Source: Knoxdaviesia capensis (taxonomy: Eukaryota > Ascomycota > Sordariomycetes > Microascales > Gondwanamycetaceae). Taken from it: DNA of 64,000 nucleotides. Below the pieces are notes generated by a model. It was not told where the DNA came from, ran no database searches, and was given only the letters and a program-made list of their open reading frames with translations. The stretch lies in the NCBI GenBank assembly GCA_001510575.1, contig LNGK01000009.1, positions 62,001-126,000 on the forward strand. The letters are read 5' to 3'. This document shows, piece after piece, positions 47,660 to 59,861 of the stretch. The position numbers and the translations under genes were made by a program. Each line of letters starts with the position of its first letter. The first letter of the stretch is position 1.

Positions 47660-50600
47660 ATGGACGGTGTTCCTATCGCCCACCCCCAGCCAACTGCGGC
47701 TGCATTTCGCCCACGCGCATACTCACAATATTCGCGAGCTCCATCTCGGGGCACCACTGCCAGCTCCTCATCCAGTGTCGCTGGCTCCTCAACCACCACC
47801 ACCTCTCGAATGACTGCTATGAGCTCAATGTCCAGCTCTGGCTCCATTGGCTCACCACAACTCTCCTCTGCGTACGCCTCTTACCGACAACAACACAACT
47901 CGAGCGTCAAGTCTATGACTGCGCAATCGCTCCGGCCATCAACAGCCATGTCTCGAGAGCCTTTCCCTGATCGCCTACAACAACTCCAGCAGCCCGGAAT
48001 CTCAACCTATCTGCACGAGAAGCTGCAGCGCGAGAGAATGGTGGAGGGCGAAAAGCTGTCGTCTTGCCGCAGTCCCGACGTCGCCGCCTCGCCAATGGAG
48101 CTTCGGACGATTCAAAGCTCGCCCGCGCGGCACCTTGCTGTGGATCCCAAGCGCCCAGTGTCGAGCTGTGGTAACGACCAGCAGCCGCACAAGAAGAAGG
48201 CCATGGGCTTGAAGGAGATGGAATCTGTAAGTTGACCAAACTTGGTGTGCGAGTAAACCGAGCCAGGTTCACTAACCTGTAAATAGTCCCTTTCAAACCT
48301 CCATAAACAAAACTTCGACCTCAAGCTGGAGCTCTTCCACCGCCGAGAGCGCCAGACTATTCTCGAAACCCAGGTGCAAACCCTGGAGGAGGACAAGACC
48401 AAGGTCGAGGAGATGAACGACGAGTTGTTGAAGGAGTTGGAGAAGCGGGACAAGGCCGTTGAGGAAGCTGTTGCCATGATTGTCCTCCTAGAGGCTCAAG
48501 TGCAGAAGCTTATGGAGGAGAGAGAAGCTTCCCGCCGTGTCGAGGTGCTAGGTCTACGCATCCGTGAGCTTCAGGGAGCTTCCACTCCCACCTCCTCTGT
48601 TGCCCCGTCGATCCCCATGCCCCATCGCAACGTTTCCGGCAGCCTGGACGAATTCGACGATGCCGACAACGAGGGCGGCGGTGCTCGACTTGACAGCCTG
48701 CAAAGTCGCAACCTGAACCGAATGCCTAGCTTTCTTTCGGAGCGCAGCGAGACCACTGAGAACCTGCGCCGAGTGTACTTGGGCAGCCTGATGAGCCTGC
48801 CGAAACTCAGCGAGGCGAAATCCAGCTCCGACCTGCTGGATAGTCCACCAAACCTGCGAAGCCCCAGCGTCAGTGTGCTTAGCGAGAGCTCGTTTGTGAG
48901 TGTGTACGGCCGCGCTGGGGGTTCGCCGATGGATTCCGCCGCTTCCCCCTCGGCGGATAGAACGATATCTTCAGCTCTTTCTGGAGTGCCGGACAGACGC
49001 CAAACGCCGAGACCCTCCACCACGAGACTATCTGACGTCCAGGGCCGTGATCGCCGGTCCACCGGAACCCCGTCGCGACCGGGGCGGTCCAATTCGATCA
49101 CCCATGGTACCGCGCCGGGTGAGTTCCACGAACTTTCCAGCCTCCTTGGCCAGGGCTCTCCGTTGCAACAGCTGGAGCGGACGCTGTCCCTGCGCGCGGA
49201 TGATCACGACAGTGCTTCCAGCCAGCGGGTGCTGCGGTCAATGAAGGCAACAATCGCGCCCGCGCCGCAGCAGCGCAAGACCAAGGAAGAGAAGCGCGAG
49301 GCGCTCCGTCGGGTGCTCACAGATATCTCGGGGCCTGCTGCGACCGGGCTGGGCGTGGTTGGCCCTTCGTCGAAGCCGATCAATCCCAGCGGTAGCCTCC
49401 CACCCACCCCCGATACCATCTCGACTGCGACGCTGCGGCGCTTCAAGAACTCGAACGATGACCTGCCCGATGGCCAGTTCGCGCAGAATGTGGTACAAAC
49501 GGAAAAGAGCTTCCTTGCCCTCTCGGATTACACCACTTCGGCGCACACACTGGACATTGGGGATGAAGGCGTCGACCAGTCAGAGTATGCGCCGTCCCAA
49601 ATGCCGTCGGTCACTGCGTTCAACAGCCGGAGAGAGGTGTCTGGAAGCAGCGTCTACTTCGATAGCCGATCATCGGCGATTCTTCAGCGGCCCCGATCTG
49701 CGGGAGAGACAACTACATCCCGGCATGGTCGCGGAAAGGGCTGGGACTCGATGATTGATGACGACTCCGACACGCACTCGCTGACGTCGAGTCTGGACAT
49801 CTGGATGAAGGAGGGCTCTAAGCCGGCCTACCAGGACAGCGGACGACGCAACGGACGTGATTCGCCCGACCTGTTCTCTTTCCCTTCTGGACCTTCCGGA
49901 AACACATGGGCGACCGGCGCAATGTTCGGCCGGGCGTCTCTTGGGTCAGCCGGCATCAACCGGGCAGCGTCTCCGTACGGCATGACACGGCCGGAGGAGT
50001 ACACCGTTCCCAGTGTGCAGCAGTCGCTTCTGGCTGCTAGCGCAGGCCAGGCCCCGCCGCCTCCCAACCGCCGGTCCAGTCTGCACGCGAGAACGGGATC
50101 CACGGCCTCGGTTTCCACGCCGAGAATGGGCAGCCACCCGCCGACGCCTAAGAAGGTCTCTCCGGTGAAGCCCACTAACAACGGTGCCAACATTATCCCA
50201 GGCCGTTCCAGAAGACACAGCGACATCATGAGCATTGGCCGGCCGTCGTCGCAGCCAGTGGCCCCACCGGCGCCGTATGGTGGAGATGCTGGTGAGCAAC
50301 AGAGGCAGGGCCAGCAGCAGCCGGCCCGCCTCACCAAGGCGCCGGCCAGTGGAACGCAGTACCCTCCGGTTGCTGGACACCGCAGCCGTGGTATCAACAA
50401 CTTCTTCCGGCGGTCAATTGGAGGATCGATTGTTGTCCCTGAGAATAACCAGGGAGTCAGTCTGAGCGGTCACGGTTCCCCGCTGGCCAGTCCGAACGAT
50501 CCGTCGACGACCATGGGCACCGCGTCCTGGATCCACCGCCAGAACGTCCTGGACGATGACCGGCCGAGCGCCACGCCACCACCGATCATGCGCAACCGCG

Positions 50601-50794
50601 GACTTTCAGAGGTGCACTTTGACGACGGCGATGACCGGCCGATGACGCCCGGTGTGGGCACGCCAAAAGGCGCTGGTGGAGACATGGCCAGGCCCGGTAG
50701 CCGCGGCGGCGATACCATGGCCGGAACGCCGACGGGGCCGAAGCGCAAGTGGTTGGCCAAGTTCGGGCGGAGCACCAGCGGACAGCAGAAGTAG
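47660..50794 (+). CDS. CM1 (Cnn_1N, centrosomin motif 1) protein, possible MTOC factor
   Basis: Two exons, join(47660..48226, 48287..50794), 1024 aa. The 60-nt intron has GTAAGT, a CTAAC branch and AATAG, and joins KEMES to SLSNLHKQNFDLKLELFHRR in phase 0. That joined segment (about 184-210) is the CM1 motif, which in Cnn, CDK5RAP2, Mto1 and Pcp1 recruits gamma-tubulin complexes to microtubule-organising centres. It continues as a coiled coil only to about residue 275 (EEMNDELLKELEKRDKAVEE). Everything else is Ser/Pro/Arg-rich and predicted disordered, with repeated RPxSxxx and SLxxRxD segments and a basic KRKWLAKFGR end. Known fungal CM1 proteins have long coiled-coil rods, so this is a different architecture. 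Role at spindle pole or septal MTOCs is inferred. The ATG at 47660 follows a purine at -3 (AAATATGG). Confidence 0.88.
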
Positions 50795-50827
50795 AGCTCG
50801 TGGGCAGTAACGAAAGCGCTCTCACGA

Positions 50828-50831
<4 letters not shown>

Positions 50832-50869
<38 letters not shown>
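50832..50869. repeat. (CT)19 microsatellite
   Basis: Uninterrupted 38-nt CT run starting 37 bp after the CM1 stop codon, so likely inside the 3' UTR as a pyrimidine tract. Confidence 0.9.
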
Positions 50870-50872
<3 letters not shown>

Positions 50873-51410
50873 GTGGCTTGTCTATACACCGATAAGCCGG
50901 TTTCTATTTTATGTGATGATGATGATTTAACCTTATTTCCTTTGTTTCTTGTGGTTCATTTTACGTTTTGCCTTTGCGCCCCCCAAGCTGTACGAGGGAC
51001 GCATGTCAAGGGCCAGAAAAGTCCACCGGAGATGGTTGTTTGCTTGCTTGCTTCTTCTACGGGCGGATTCTGTTTTATTTTTATCTTTCAACTTGTTTTA
51101 TCATCATTTTCTGGGGGATTGGTTTTTACTTGGAACTAGAGCACTTGAACCCCTCGGTAACAAGAGGGGATGGATGAAAGGCAAATGTATATCTTATTTC
51201 ACTGCGGTTGATTGTTGTCCGAAGGGACGTGTTCTCCTCCTGCCGGAGCTTCAATTGATGGCAATAACGAACAAACAGATTGCGGTATGAGTGATGTGAG
51301 AGTGGTGTGAAGCCCCTTACTGCGTCGACCCGGCTCACAAGCGAGTGTCAGGTATATTAAAGCATGTGTTGAGGAGATGAGTATGGTATCGTTTTGTGTT
51401 GGGCGAGAGC

Positions 51411-51435
51411 GTGTGTGTGCGTGTGTGTGTGTGTG
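51411..51435. repeat. GT microsatellite (one interruption)
   Basis: GT repeat broken by one GC unit at 51419-51420. Confidence 0.8.
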
Positions 51436-53106
51436 AGATGGTGTAGTGGGGGAGAGGGGAAGAGGGGGAAGACGAAAATGTCTTCCATACACAGAGACGT
51501 GGAAAGTATCCGGGAGGTCCGACGAAGTGGGATTTGGTATGTCTAGGCTTAACGGGTGAATATATTTGCATATATGGCATGCGCAGGCTACGTGCAGAGG
51601 AGGACTTTGGCGGTGGCGGGCGAGATGGACAGGAACATCTTCGACTTGATATTGTGTGCAAATTGCGGCCGATATTAACGAGAATACGCGGCTGACAGCC
51701 CAGCTCACGTCCGGCCCACGGCGATGGGAAGTTAACTCAGTCGTGGCAGAGGGGGGTCCGTGGGACACAAGACATCTCTGGTATCTACGACATGCACACT
51801 TCCATCCTGCAGACGTGGGAGGCCGGCTGTTTAGGCTGTTGGGAACACCACCAGGTGCGGTGAAAGGTCCACGCACCTCCGGGGTGGCAAATTCAATGTA
51901 CTATAGGGGCAATCTATACGACGAGGCAAACGGGCCAGAGAAAAAGTCCGATACGGGCGCGCGTTGGAATGTGCAGATGTGCGGGAGAAGGGAGCCGCGT
52001 GGGGATGGATGGAGGGGGAGGCGAGGTGCGGGACACAAATGGTCGAACATGCTCAGATAAGTGTCCAAGCCAGTGTGCTTTTGGGGATGTCAGCTGTGAA
52101 GAGGGGGAGGGGAAGAGCACAAGAGAGAGAGAGGGAGAAGGTTCACAGCCCCTCTATCTGTGTATTTCCCTCTCCCCCCCCTTTTTTTTTTTTCTTAAGA
52201 TGTGTGTGATATTAAGAGCTGGTCAGACACTAAACTCTCCCCAGAGCAGCCATATGATGAGCCAGGGATAAGGGAGGGCCATGTTCTGGCCTGGAAGTTT
52301 ATGCGAATTTCACATCATCAGAAGGGGAAAAGGGGCGAAAGCAAGAAAAGAGTGGGTGGGGGGGAGGAAGAGGAAGCTTGACCAGGATGAGGATAAGTGA
52401 TAAGCCGTGGCAATGCAAGGGGGGAAGTTGGAAGCAGAAGCGAGAAACGCAGGTTGGGAAGAACGAAACTACGCACATACTACCATCAAAGCCACCCCGG
52501 AACTTTGCTCAAACGGAAGAGGATAGATGGCCTAGCGAGAGAGAGCTGAGCCAGTCGGTGCGAGTTCTCGGTCCGCTTCAAGGCTGGGTGTGGGAGAACA
52601 GAACACGAACAGTTCGACACGATGTGTGTGGGTGTGTCGCCACGAGCAAACCCCAGAGAAGCGTGGACGTGGAACGGGGGGGGGGCGTTGGTCGTGGTCG
52701 ATGAAGAGCACATAAGGGGTCTCAGCGATCCGGACAAAGGAACAACACGAGGCTCGCACCGAAGAAGAAGAAAAACCCCGTGTCTTGATCGAGGTTGCGG
52801 CAGAAGCGTGATGCGGGAATGACGATCGCTGGCCCAGCCTCACCGCATCCGCACTGCCAACCAACGGGACCTGCGAGCACCCAAACTTGTCCCGAGAACA
52901 AAGTGCAAGAGTCCTCCAAGGCAGATTGGCGGGGCTTCGTCCGCTTGTCGTCCAGCGAAACTCGGCTCGACAACAGGATCCCTGGGAGGGAGGCAGAGTT
53001 CGCGAGGAGAGACATGCAGACGGGCTGTGTTCACTTGTGGGTGTGTGTGGGTGTGGTGTGTCGTGCATCATCATGGCTGTGTAGACCCGATAAGATCGGC
53101 GTGGTA

Positions 53107-53357
53107 TAGGGTTAGGGTTTGCAGGACGGCCGTTTATCATGCGTGACTGTGAAGGCCCGGTTCCGCTGTGGTGCAAACTCTTGCACAAGATCCCCGTGAC
53201 CTAGCCACGTGACATGCCTGACGTCACAGCCCAGTGTCCGGGGCGTGCCGAAGAGACGACGGCTTTGATTCTCGGTGCCGGGGAGGGAATTGGAAAGACG
53301 TGGCCGGCAGCCAGCTAGCAGCAGCAGCATATTCGACACGCCCAGGCAGATATAAGA
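53107..53357 (+). promoter_or_regulatory. promoter-like cluster in the gene-poor region
   Basis: Within 250 bp, in order: TAGGGTTAGGGTT (53107-53119), CACGTG (53206-53211), the CRE palindrome TGACGTCA (53219-53226) and TATAAGA (53351-53357). A GA repeat and an ATG in good context (CCAACATGG, ATG at 53461) follow 104 bp after the TATA-like box, but that frame closes after 12 codons. Confidence 0.35.
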
Positions 53358-53426
53358 TTGGCCAGGTCTGTCGATATTCCTCGCATCTCACCGCCTTTCA
53401 AACGACGGAGCAGACAAAACGAGATC

Positions 53427-53448
53427 GAGAGAGAGAGAGAGAGAGAGA
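53427..53448. repeat. (GA)11 microsatellite
   Basis: Uninterrupted GA run 13 bp before the ATG at 53461. Confidence 0.85.
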
Positions 53449-54406
53449 TACAGAGCCAACATGGTTACATTTTTAGAAGCACACTTTGGGTATAGATAGG
53501 CGCACCAACGTTGGGTGCTAATCCTCCGCCAGATAGGAAGTGTGTGAGTGGGTTTTTTTCAGTGGTTTTTTTCTCTTTTGCTGCTTCCTTCATGCAGTAC
53601 CACCCACACCACCACCACCCACCGCCCGTTTTTTTGTTATTCTCTCTTTCTGCTGGCCCTTTGATTCGTCGCATCTCCACCCGAGTCCTGCACCTCTACC
53701 CAGCGCAGAGTTTTCCCCGGCGTTTGGCTGCCTAGACCGCCTTTTTTTTCTTGCTCTCTCCTTCGAAACCCAAGAGTGGGTGGCTATCGTGACAGAGCAG
53801 TAGGCGGTGAGGAAAGGGGGAAAATAAACCAACCAGCAGCAGCAGCAGCAGAAACATAGAGAGGGCGAAAGGGGTGGCACGGAACAACAGGAACAACTCG
53901 GCGGCGGGCTCGTTTCAAAAGCCGGGGTCTCTGACGTTTCCAACGTGCCCTGGTTCCAGGCCCTGCCTTGCTGCAGTGGGAATACTCTGAGCCACATATT
54001 GAGAGGGGGGAGGCTGTCCCGTTTTCACCCTGTTTTTGGGTTCAGTGGGAGTCACTGAACCACTGAAGAGGGAGCAAGACAGAGGAGGGAGAGGCACACT
54101 GGAGAAGCGGGCCTCGAGTGTCCACCGTCCTGGCGTTGAAACCAAGGACCAAGTTAGAAGATCGGGCTCTGTGTGTTCGCGCAAGAAGCTGAGAGGGCCA
54201 ACCCTGCGTCATGCCCGACCTCCTCCCTCTCCCTCCCCCCCAGTTATCTCTTGTGACCTCCGCCGCCTACGTTCCTCGTTCTGCTGCCTCCGGTCTGTGA
54301 CTCGTTCTGCCCCCTCCTGCCTCATTCCAACTACCCAATCCACCAATCTCGAAGACCAAGCTGTCCCCCTCTCTAAAAAGGGCCGTCGTTTTGGCCCCCC
54401 CCCCCC

Positions 54407-54407
54407 N
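54407..54407. other. undetermined base at the end of a C homopolymer
   Basis: A single n follows a 12-nt run of C. It probably marks an unresolved homopolymer length, so frames across it are unreliable. Confidence 0.8.
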
Positions 54408-56135
54408 TCCTATCTTAGAGATCTTCCATCCGAATTCCAATCCGCAGCAGAAATAGGGCTCGGTCCGGTGCAGAACAACAACAACCGCCCGGGCAGGCCA
54501 ACACCACCGGCCAAGTCCAGGGACATGAAGAAATTGTCCCCAGTGCCATGTTGCCAGTAGCAAAGGCGCCAACCGGGCCTAGAGCGAGAGAGCCGCCGAC
54601 CCCAACCCGCCGGTCGTTGCACGAAGGATTACAAGCAGGCCAACGAGCGTGCTTCGTCCAGGGCGCTCAACGGCAAGATCGGAGACGGTGCGACGCCAGG
54701 CTGCTGGGTGCCTGCCCGAACAGCATCCCGGGGAATGCTGTTTGGTTGGATCACCTGCACCGGAAACGGCCAGTGTCTTCGTTTGGTGAGAGGAGCGCTC
54801 GCTCCTGGCGGCAAAACAAAAAATACAAAGAAAACAGAGACATCGAGCCACACTTGCGCGGACTTTCTGCTGTTCAGCCTCACTCTCTTAGCACCAAGTC
54901 CCGTCCGTCGGACCAGTGCCTGAGTGAGTTTAGAGCCTTTGTTCTGCTGACAATTTCTCTCGGCTTCCATTTCCAGTCCCCCTCTTCTCCCCACGCCGCT
55001 GTGCTTCCTTTTTTTTAATTCATGATTTCGGCTGACTTTCATCAGCAGACTGGTTTCTGGAAAGGGCCCGTGGCTTGGGTGGTTTTGTTGGTACCTGCGT
55101 CAGAGGGGGGAACTCCAAAAAAAGGGTCAGAGAGCTCCCCCTTTCTGCTCTTGTGTCTTTTGGTCAGGGACTGACCTGTCATGCCAAACATGCACTTCTG
55201 TGGGAAGTGGTAGAGAAAGTTACGGTGGCCACATTCTGCGAGAATAACACGGAAGGGCACCTCTGGATGTCCACTATGTACTGCACGCCGGACTCTCCGG
55301 TGCGATTCCGAGGCTGGCCGTCCGTTAACCAAAGAAAAGTGTCATTACTCATCGTCCTGGGCCATCTGGGGGCTTGGATCTCATGATCGATAAAGGAATC
55401 CCTCCCCAAACGCCCATGGCGTGACCGAGGCCCAAATATACTGTATAGTGGGCTTGTTGGGGGCGTTTTAGGGGAGGGAGAGCAGTTTAGCCAGCCAGCC
55501 GAGTGAGTAATGAGCAGCACATCTCGTCATCGATCGATAATAAACAGGACGAGAAAAGACCAAGTGTGGAGGCGGCGGCGGAGGGATCTTTGTCGTCGGA
55601 CTTGGCAGGCTGTCACTTCTGCCTGTCTGGAACCTCCTGAAGGATTCCTCTGCCCCCAAAGGTCGCGGTTCCGGCATGCAGGCAAAAATGAGCAGAAGAG
55701 CAATTACTCCCAGCAGGAACCGAAGGAGACAGGCAAAATGGCTGTGGGTGGTAATTTCAAAAACATGCTGCACATGAGCGGCTGAAATTGGCTTCCCTGC
55801 TCTTCTCTCCTTTTCCTGCAGGAGAAGGGCGGCCGGGGGGGGCTCATATGTGCGGTACAGAAGGCTGTTCAGAGGGGCTCCAGCAGAAGCCAACAGGGCT
55901 TTTGCGGTCGAAAAACAACCAGACGCAATGCATGTCTTGGGAAATATCGGTCATTTCGGTACTGTGCATTGTTACTCCTGAATCATAATATATGGGGGGA
56001 TAAAAGGAATATAGAAAGAAGAAAAAAAAGAAAAGAAAAAGAAAAAGAAAATCGATTGACTTCCCCCTCAGGAACGAAGCTGCCGGCGTCTATCTGGAAC
56101 CTCCTTCCATTTCCATTGGGAGGCTCCTATTGAAG

Positions 56136-56162
56136 TTTTTTTTTTTTTTTTTAAAAAAAAAA
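56136..56162. repeat. T17A10 homopolymer junction
   Basis: Seventeen T followed directly by ten A, a self-complementary, strongly nucleosome-disfavouring tract. Confidence 0.8.
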
Positions 56163-59100
56163 TCGACCGCGTTAGGCACGCGACGATGCTCGTCATTTGG
56201 ATAAACGATGTGCCGAAGCCTCAGGAAGGAGCACACGACGGACGTCCTTTCCAGCTTTATGCCTCTCTCCTCTGGTCGGTTGTCTCTTTTACGTCTTCAT
56301 GCTGTGTGCTCTCTTTCCCACTTTGCTTTACTCCAAAAAGCAGGACATCCGGTGTAATATCAGCAAGGTTAACTTTGAAACACAAGCACAAATTACAGAG
56401 GGTTCGGTCCAGGCCTGGATAGTGCTGTAGCACACATTTTCCATGTCGTGATCTCACCACCCACCATTCCACGACAGGCCACACGCACGCCAATTAAAAG
56501 CATCCAGCCAATACGAAAGTGGTGAGGGGATAAATTAAGATAGATAGAAAAAACCACCAGTAGATTAGGCGCCAATTTGCGTGCATGACATGACGGCGAA
56601 GACACGAGAAGGAACCACCCCCACCCAGTAACAGCTGGAGCACTGAAGTTTGTTAAACGAACAGCCGATGCCGATGGCGGCGCGGGCGGTTGGAGGGGAA
56701 GGAAGGTGCCACACACGATTCACGCGGCCGAGAACGGCAAGGACAGCCACGCTCCTTCTCCAACTTTTTCTTCTGCCACCTATCGGGGATCCAGAGAGTG
56801 GTAACCCAATACCTAAAGAGAGGTCAGACGGACAGACCACCAGAAACGGGTAAAAAATAGCAACAGCGAGGAAAAAGAAAAGAAAGGAAAGGGCAAATGC
56901 AATGCGACCCCGGGGCTTCATGCATTAGCCGACACCTGCATCAAAAACCACAGCAGAGAAAAAAGCAAGAAATTCAAAAAAAAAAATATCAAAAGATTGG
57001 CCACCACCACCAAATCGCTCAGGTTGCATTTAGAACCATCCCGGTAATATGTAACCCTGCGCTAGGCTGCATGCGGTCTAGCATGGCGCTACGCAGTGGA
57101 GTCCGGTTTGCCCAGGACCAATAGGATCGGCCGTGGCAAAGTTGGCTGCTTAGGTTGCGGGTACTTGGGCGTTCACTGGCGATCGGCTGGGTGCCTGGAG
57201 TACCTGCTACATGCTGGTGGCAGGGACCACCCCGGCACCCCAAAAAAATGAGAGGCTGCAGGACGCAGGTGACCAATTGTCTGGGCTCGTCATTTGTTCG
57301 GTTTTTTCTCCCCCCATGCTCGGGGTTTTCTCTTTTGGCCAACCTCAAGCATTTTATTTTTTATTTTTCGAAAGGCGGCGCTTGAAGAGGCGAAAAAAAA
57401 AACACAGAACGCCCGCTGGGCTTTTGTTTGTTTGTTATTGTGCATGCTGATGATATTCTCTTTCTCCACATCATCATGTGTGTGTCAGAAGTGGCGATGA
57501 TGTGGGTGTATCGGGTGCTGCACTGTGCTGCTGTTCATTGGCTGTTGAGAATCCTCCCCCCAACCTTTTGCTGAAGTTGTCAAAGTCGAGTGGTCGGTGG
57601 TCTCGAGTGTTGGTCTGAGGACGACGATGGTCGTCCAGCCTGGGCTTGGAGAAAATGCCCGATGGACGGGCCATTCGCCGAGACCGCCCGTGACGGGCCG
57701 GATGAAGAAAAAAACTGACGACAGGCCATTCTGGCAGCCAAAGGATAATCCAACAACACAACAACAACAACACAGCTCCGTAAACAACAGCACCGGGTGA
57801 AACATCACCGTCAGTGCCGGCCCGGTTTCCTCTCTCTGTGGGCTTTTTTTCGGTGGGCGATCTTCGCTGCTGGTCTTGGTGCAGGTGTATCTTTAGGTAC
57901 CTGCTGCGCCTTTTCCAGGCCGCTCCGCGATGGGGGCTCTGCTGGCTGGGCTGGTGAGCTAAAGATGTCGGTACACCGGTTTTTATTTTATTGTATATTT
58001 TATAATTCTTTTCAGCGCCGTCCACCTGCGCATGCCTATAGTGTGTTCCAGCGCCTTAACCCCCAAACACACACACAGGAACACAGGAACCAGAAGCATT
58101 AAAGCCAATAAATAATATATCCAAATCCACAACAGGAACACGAGACAATTGGGCGAAGTCTCAAAGAAAAGAGAAAGCTTGGATCCACTATCCCTCCCCC
58201 CCAATTTAGTGACAAGCGCAGTTCTGAAATCTACGCACCGCTACGCGTATATCCCAGACCTGGGAAACCCAGAGAACGAGGCCAGTGCTCACGAGGTACA
58301 CAGTGTGACTCTGCCGCGGGTTGGCACCGTGCAGACCCACTGGTTCCGCCCTCGCCTCTTCCTGCTGGCTGCTGCTCTTTCCCCCACTGAATTACGAATC
58401 CACTCACTCTCCCGCCCTCGTCCAGGATCCGGCCGCTCCTTCCCTCAGCTCTCTTGTTCCTCTTTCCTTTCTTCTCTCTTCTTTCCTTCCTTCCTTCCTG
58501 CATTCTCGTCCGCTTTGTATCTTGCACGCTGCATTCCTTCTGTTTCCCTTTTTCTCTCTCTGGCTGTTTTCTTTTGTACCAAGTCCACACTCTCACACTG
58601 TGTTTCCCTCGCTATACCGCCTAACTCCTGCTTCTGTCTCTACTGGGGCTAGCCTAACATTTAGGGTCCTCGACGTAACCCACCCGCCTAACTCGCTGTC
58701 GTTTGGTACCGGCCTGCGCCAGTTTGCACCGCTCCGGTACTTCTCCTGCCTCTGATACAGCATATCTGCAAATCTAACAAAAACCCAGTCACCGCCTCTT
58801 TCTTTTTTTCCTTCTTTTTGTCGTCTTCCCCCCTCCTTCTTTTTTTTCCTTCTCTCTTGCTTTTCCTTCCTATCCCGCTCCTGCTCACTTCTCAACTTTT
58901 GAACCCTTTCCTCCCAATCCATCCAATATCTTCCCATCTTCCATCTCTTCCATTTTTCTTCTCTTCTTCTCTCTCCCTATCAATCATCTCTTCTCTTCTT
59001 GTCTTACATATTCATAGTCAATAATATTCCATCCACTCTTCTCCTATTCTCCTTCTTCGTCCTCAGCTCTTTCCATCTCAAATCTCTCGCTCCTGCTTTT

Positions 59101-59309
59101 TCAGCTTCGCCGGCCCAAGCTCTTTACGCCAGTTGACTCACAATCCGGTGTAAATGAGAATATACGAAGACGACTTTGATTCGACTGCCTCCTCTTTTCT
59201 TTATTCCTTGCTCGACAAAATCTAGATGAACTACTTGTTATTATAAACTTTCCTCTCTACTCTTCTCTTTTCTCAAATCTTTTTCACACACAAAACCCCC
59301 CAATTCAAA

Positions 59310-59861
59310 ATGTCTGCATACTACTATGGCCCTCACCAATCCCACCCGCCGTCGGCGGCCCCGTCGATGTCGCACAACCACCATGGCCGCACTCGTCGCG
59401 GGCCGAGGCCATCGCAAAAACAGTTCCGCGATCTCCGGTCCATGAAGGAGCTTAACAATGAATCGGCCTCCATGGTTGCCTTCCGCTCAAAGTTCGAGGC
59501 CTGCCGGTCGTTCGACCTGGAAGACGACATGGAGTTCTGCCCTGGTCTGCTGACCGAGACCGATCTGGTGTCCATCCACTCGGTTTCTGAACGCTCGTCT
59601 CTGGCAAGCAGCTCTCCTGAATCTTCCCCCACCCAGCAACCCCAAACCATTGCTCCCGCCTTCTCTTTGAACTCTGCCTCCCCTCCCTTTGTGCCTCCCA
59701 CTTTCCAGCCGCAGCCGTCGTTGAAGATGCACCAGCCTGCTGCTACTCGCACCAGAAATGCCATCCCCATCATCAATCCGGCTACCGGCACCACGCTCTC
59801 GAGCCCGCCTCCGTCTGTGTCTCCCGGCCGGATGCAGCACTCTCTGGGACGTAGATGGTAA
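59310..59861 (+). CDS. conserved-looking fungal protein of unknown function
   Basis: 183 aa, single exon, start in good context (TCAAAATG) after a roughly 900-nt pyrimidine-rich leader. His/Pro/Ser-rich N-terminus (MSAYYYGPHQSHPPS), then a compact block at about 35-85 (QFRDLRSMKELNNE, FRSKFEACRSFDLEDDMEF, CPGLLTETDLVSIHS), a Ser/Pro/Gln linker, and a short C-terminal block RTRNAIPIINPATG followed by SPPPSVSPGRMQ and RRW at the end. Similar proteins with the same two blocks occur, as far as I recall, in other Eurotiomycetes, but I know no function. No signal peptide or membrane segment is visible. The NAIPIINPATG piece loosely recalls short (I/V)xxPxTG linear motifs of translation factors, which is only a hint. 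The isolated position, long leader and block structure argue for a real, regulated gene. Confidence 0.75.
   Translation: MSAYYYGPHQSHPPSAAPSMSHNHHGRTRRGPRPSQKQFRDLRSMKELNNESASMVAFRSKFEACRSFDLEDDMEFCPGLLTETDLVSIHSVSERSSLASSSPESSPTQQPQTIAPAFSLNSASPPFVPPTFQPQPSLKMHQPAATRTRNAIPIINPATGTTLSSPPPSVSPGRMQHSLGRRW

Larger units (their letters stand above)
50795..59309. other. 8.5-kb region without a recognised gene
   Basis: No conserved protein on either strand. Open frames up to 225 codons are low in protein-like content. Contents: GT-rich run (51411-51435), a promoter-like cluster with start-like ATG (53107-53461), (GA)11, a poly-C/N site at 54407, a GC-rich patch (about 54470-54790), T17A10 (56136-56162), and from about 58350 a pyrimidine-rich leader for the gene at 59310. 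Non-coding transcripts or lineage-specific small genes cannot be excluded. Confidence 0.45.

Noticed and set aside
52532..53188. 218-codon minus-strand open frame
   Set aside because: Spacer-like translation with low-complexity HTHTH and PPPVP pieces; overlaps the promoter-like cluster.
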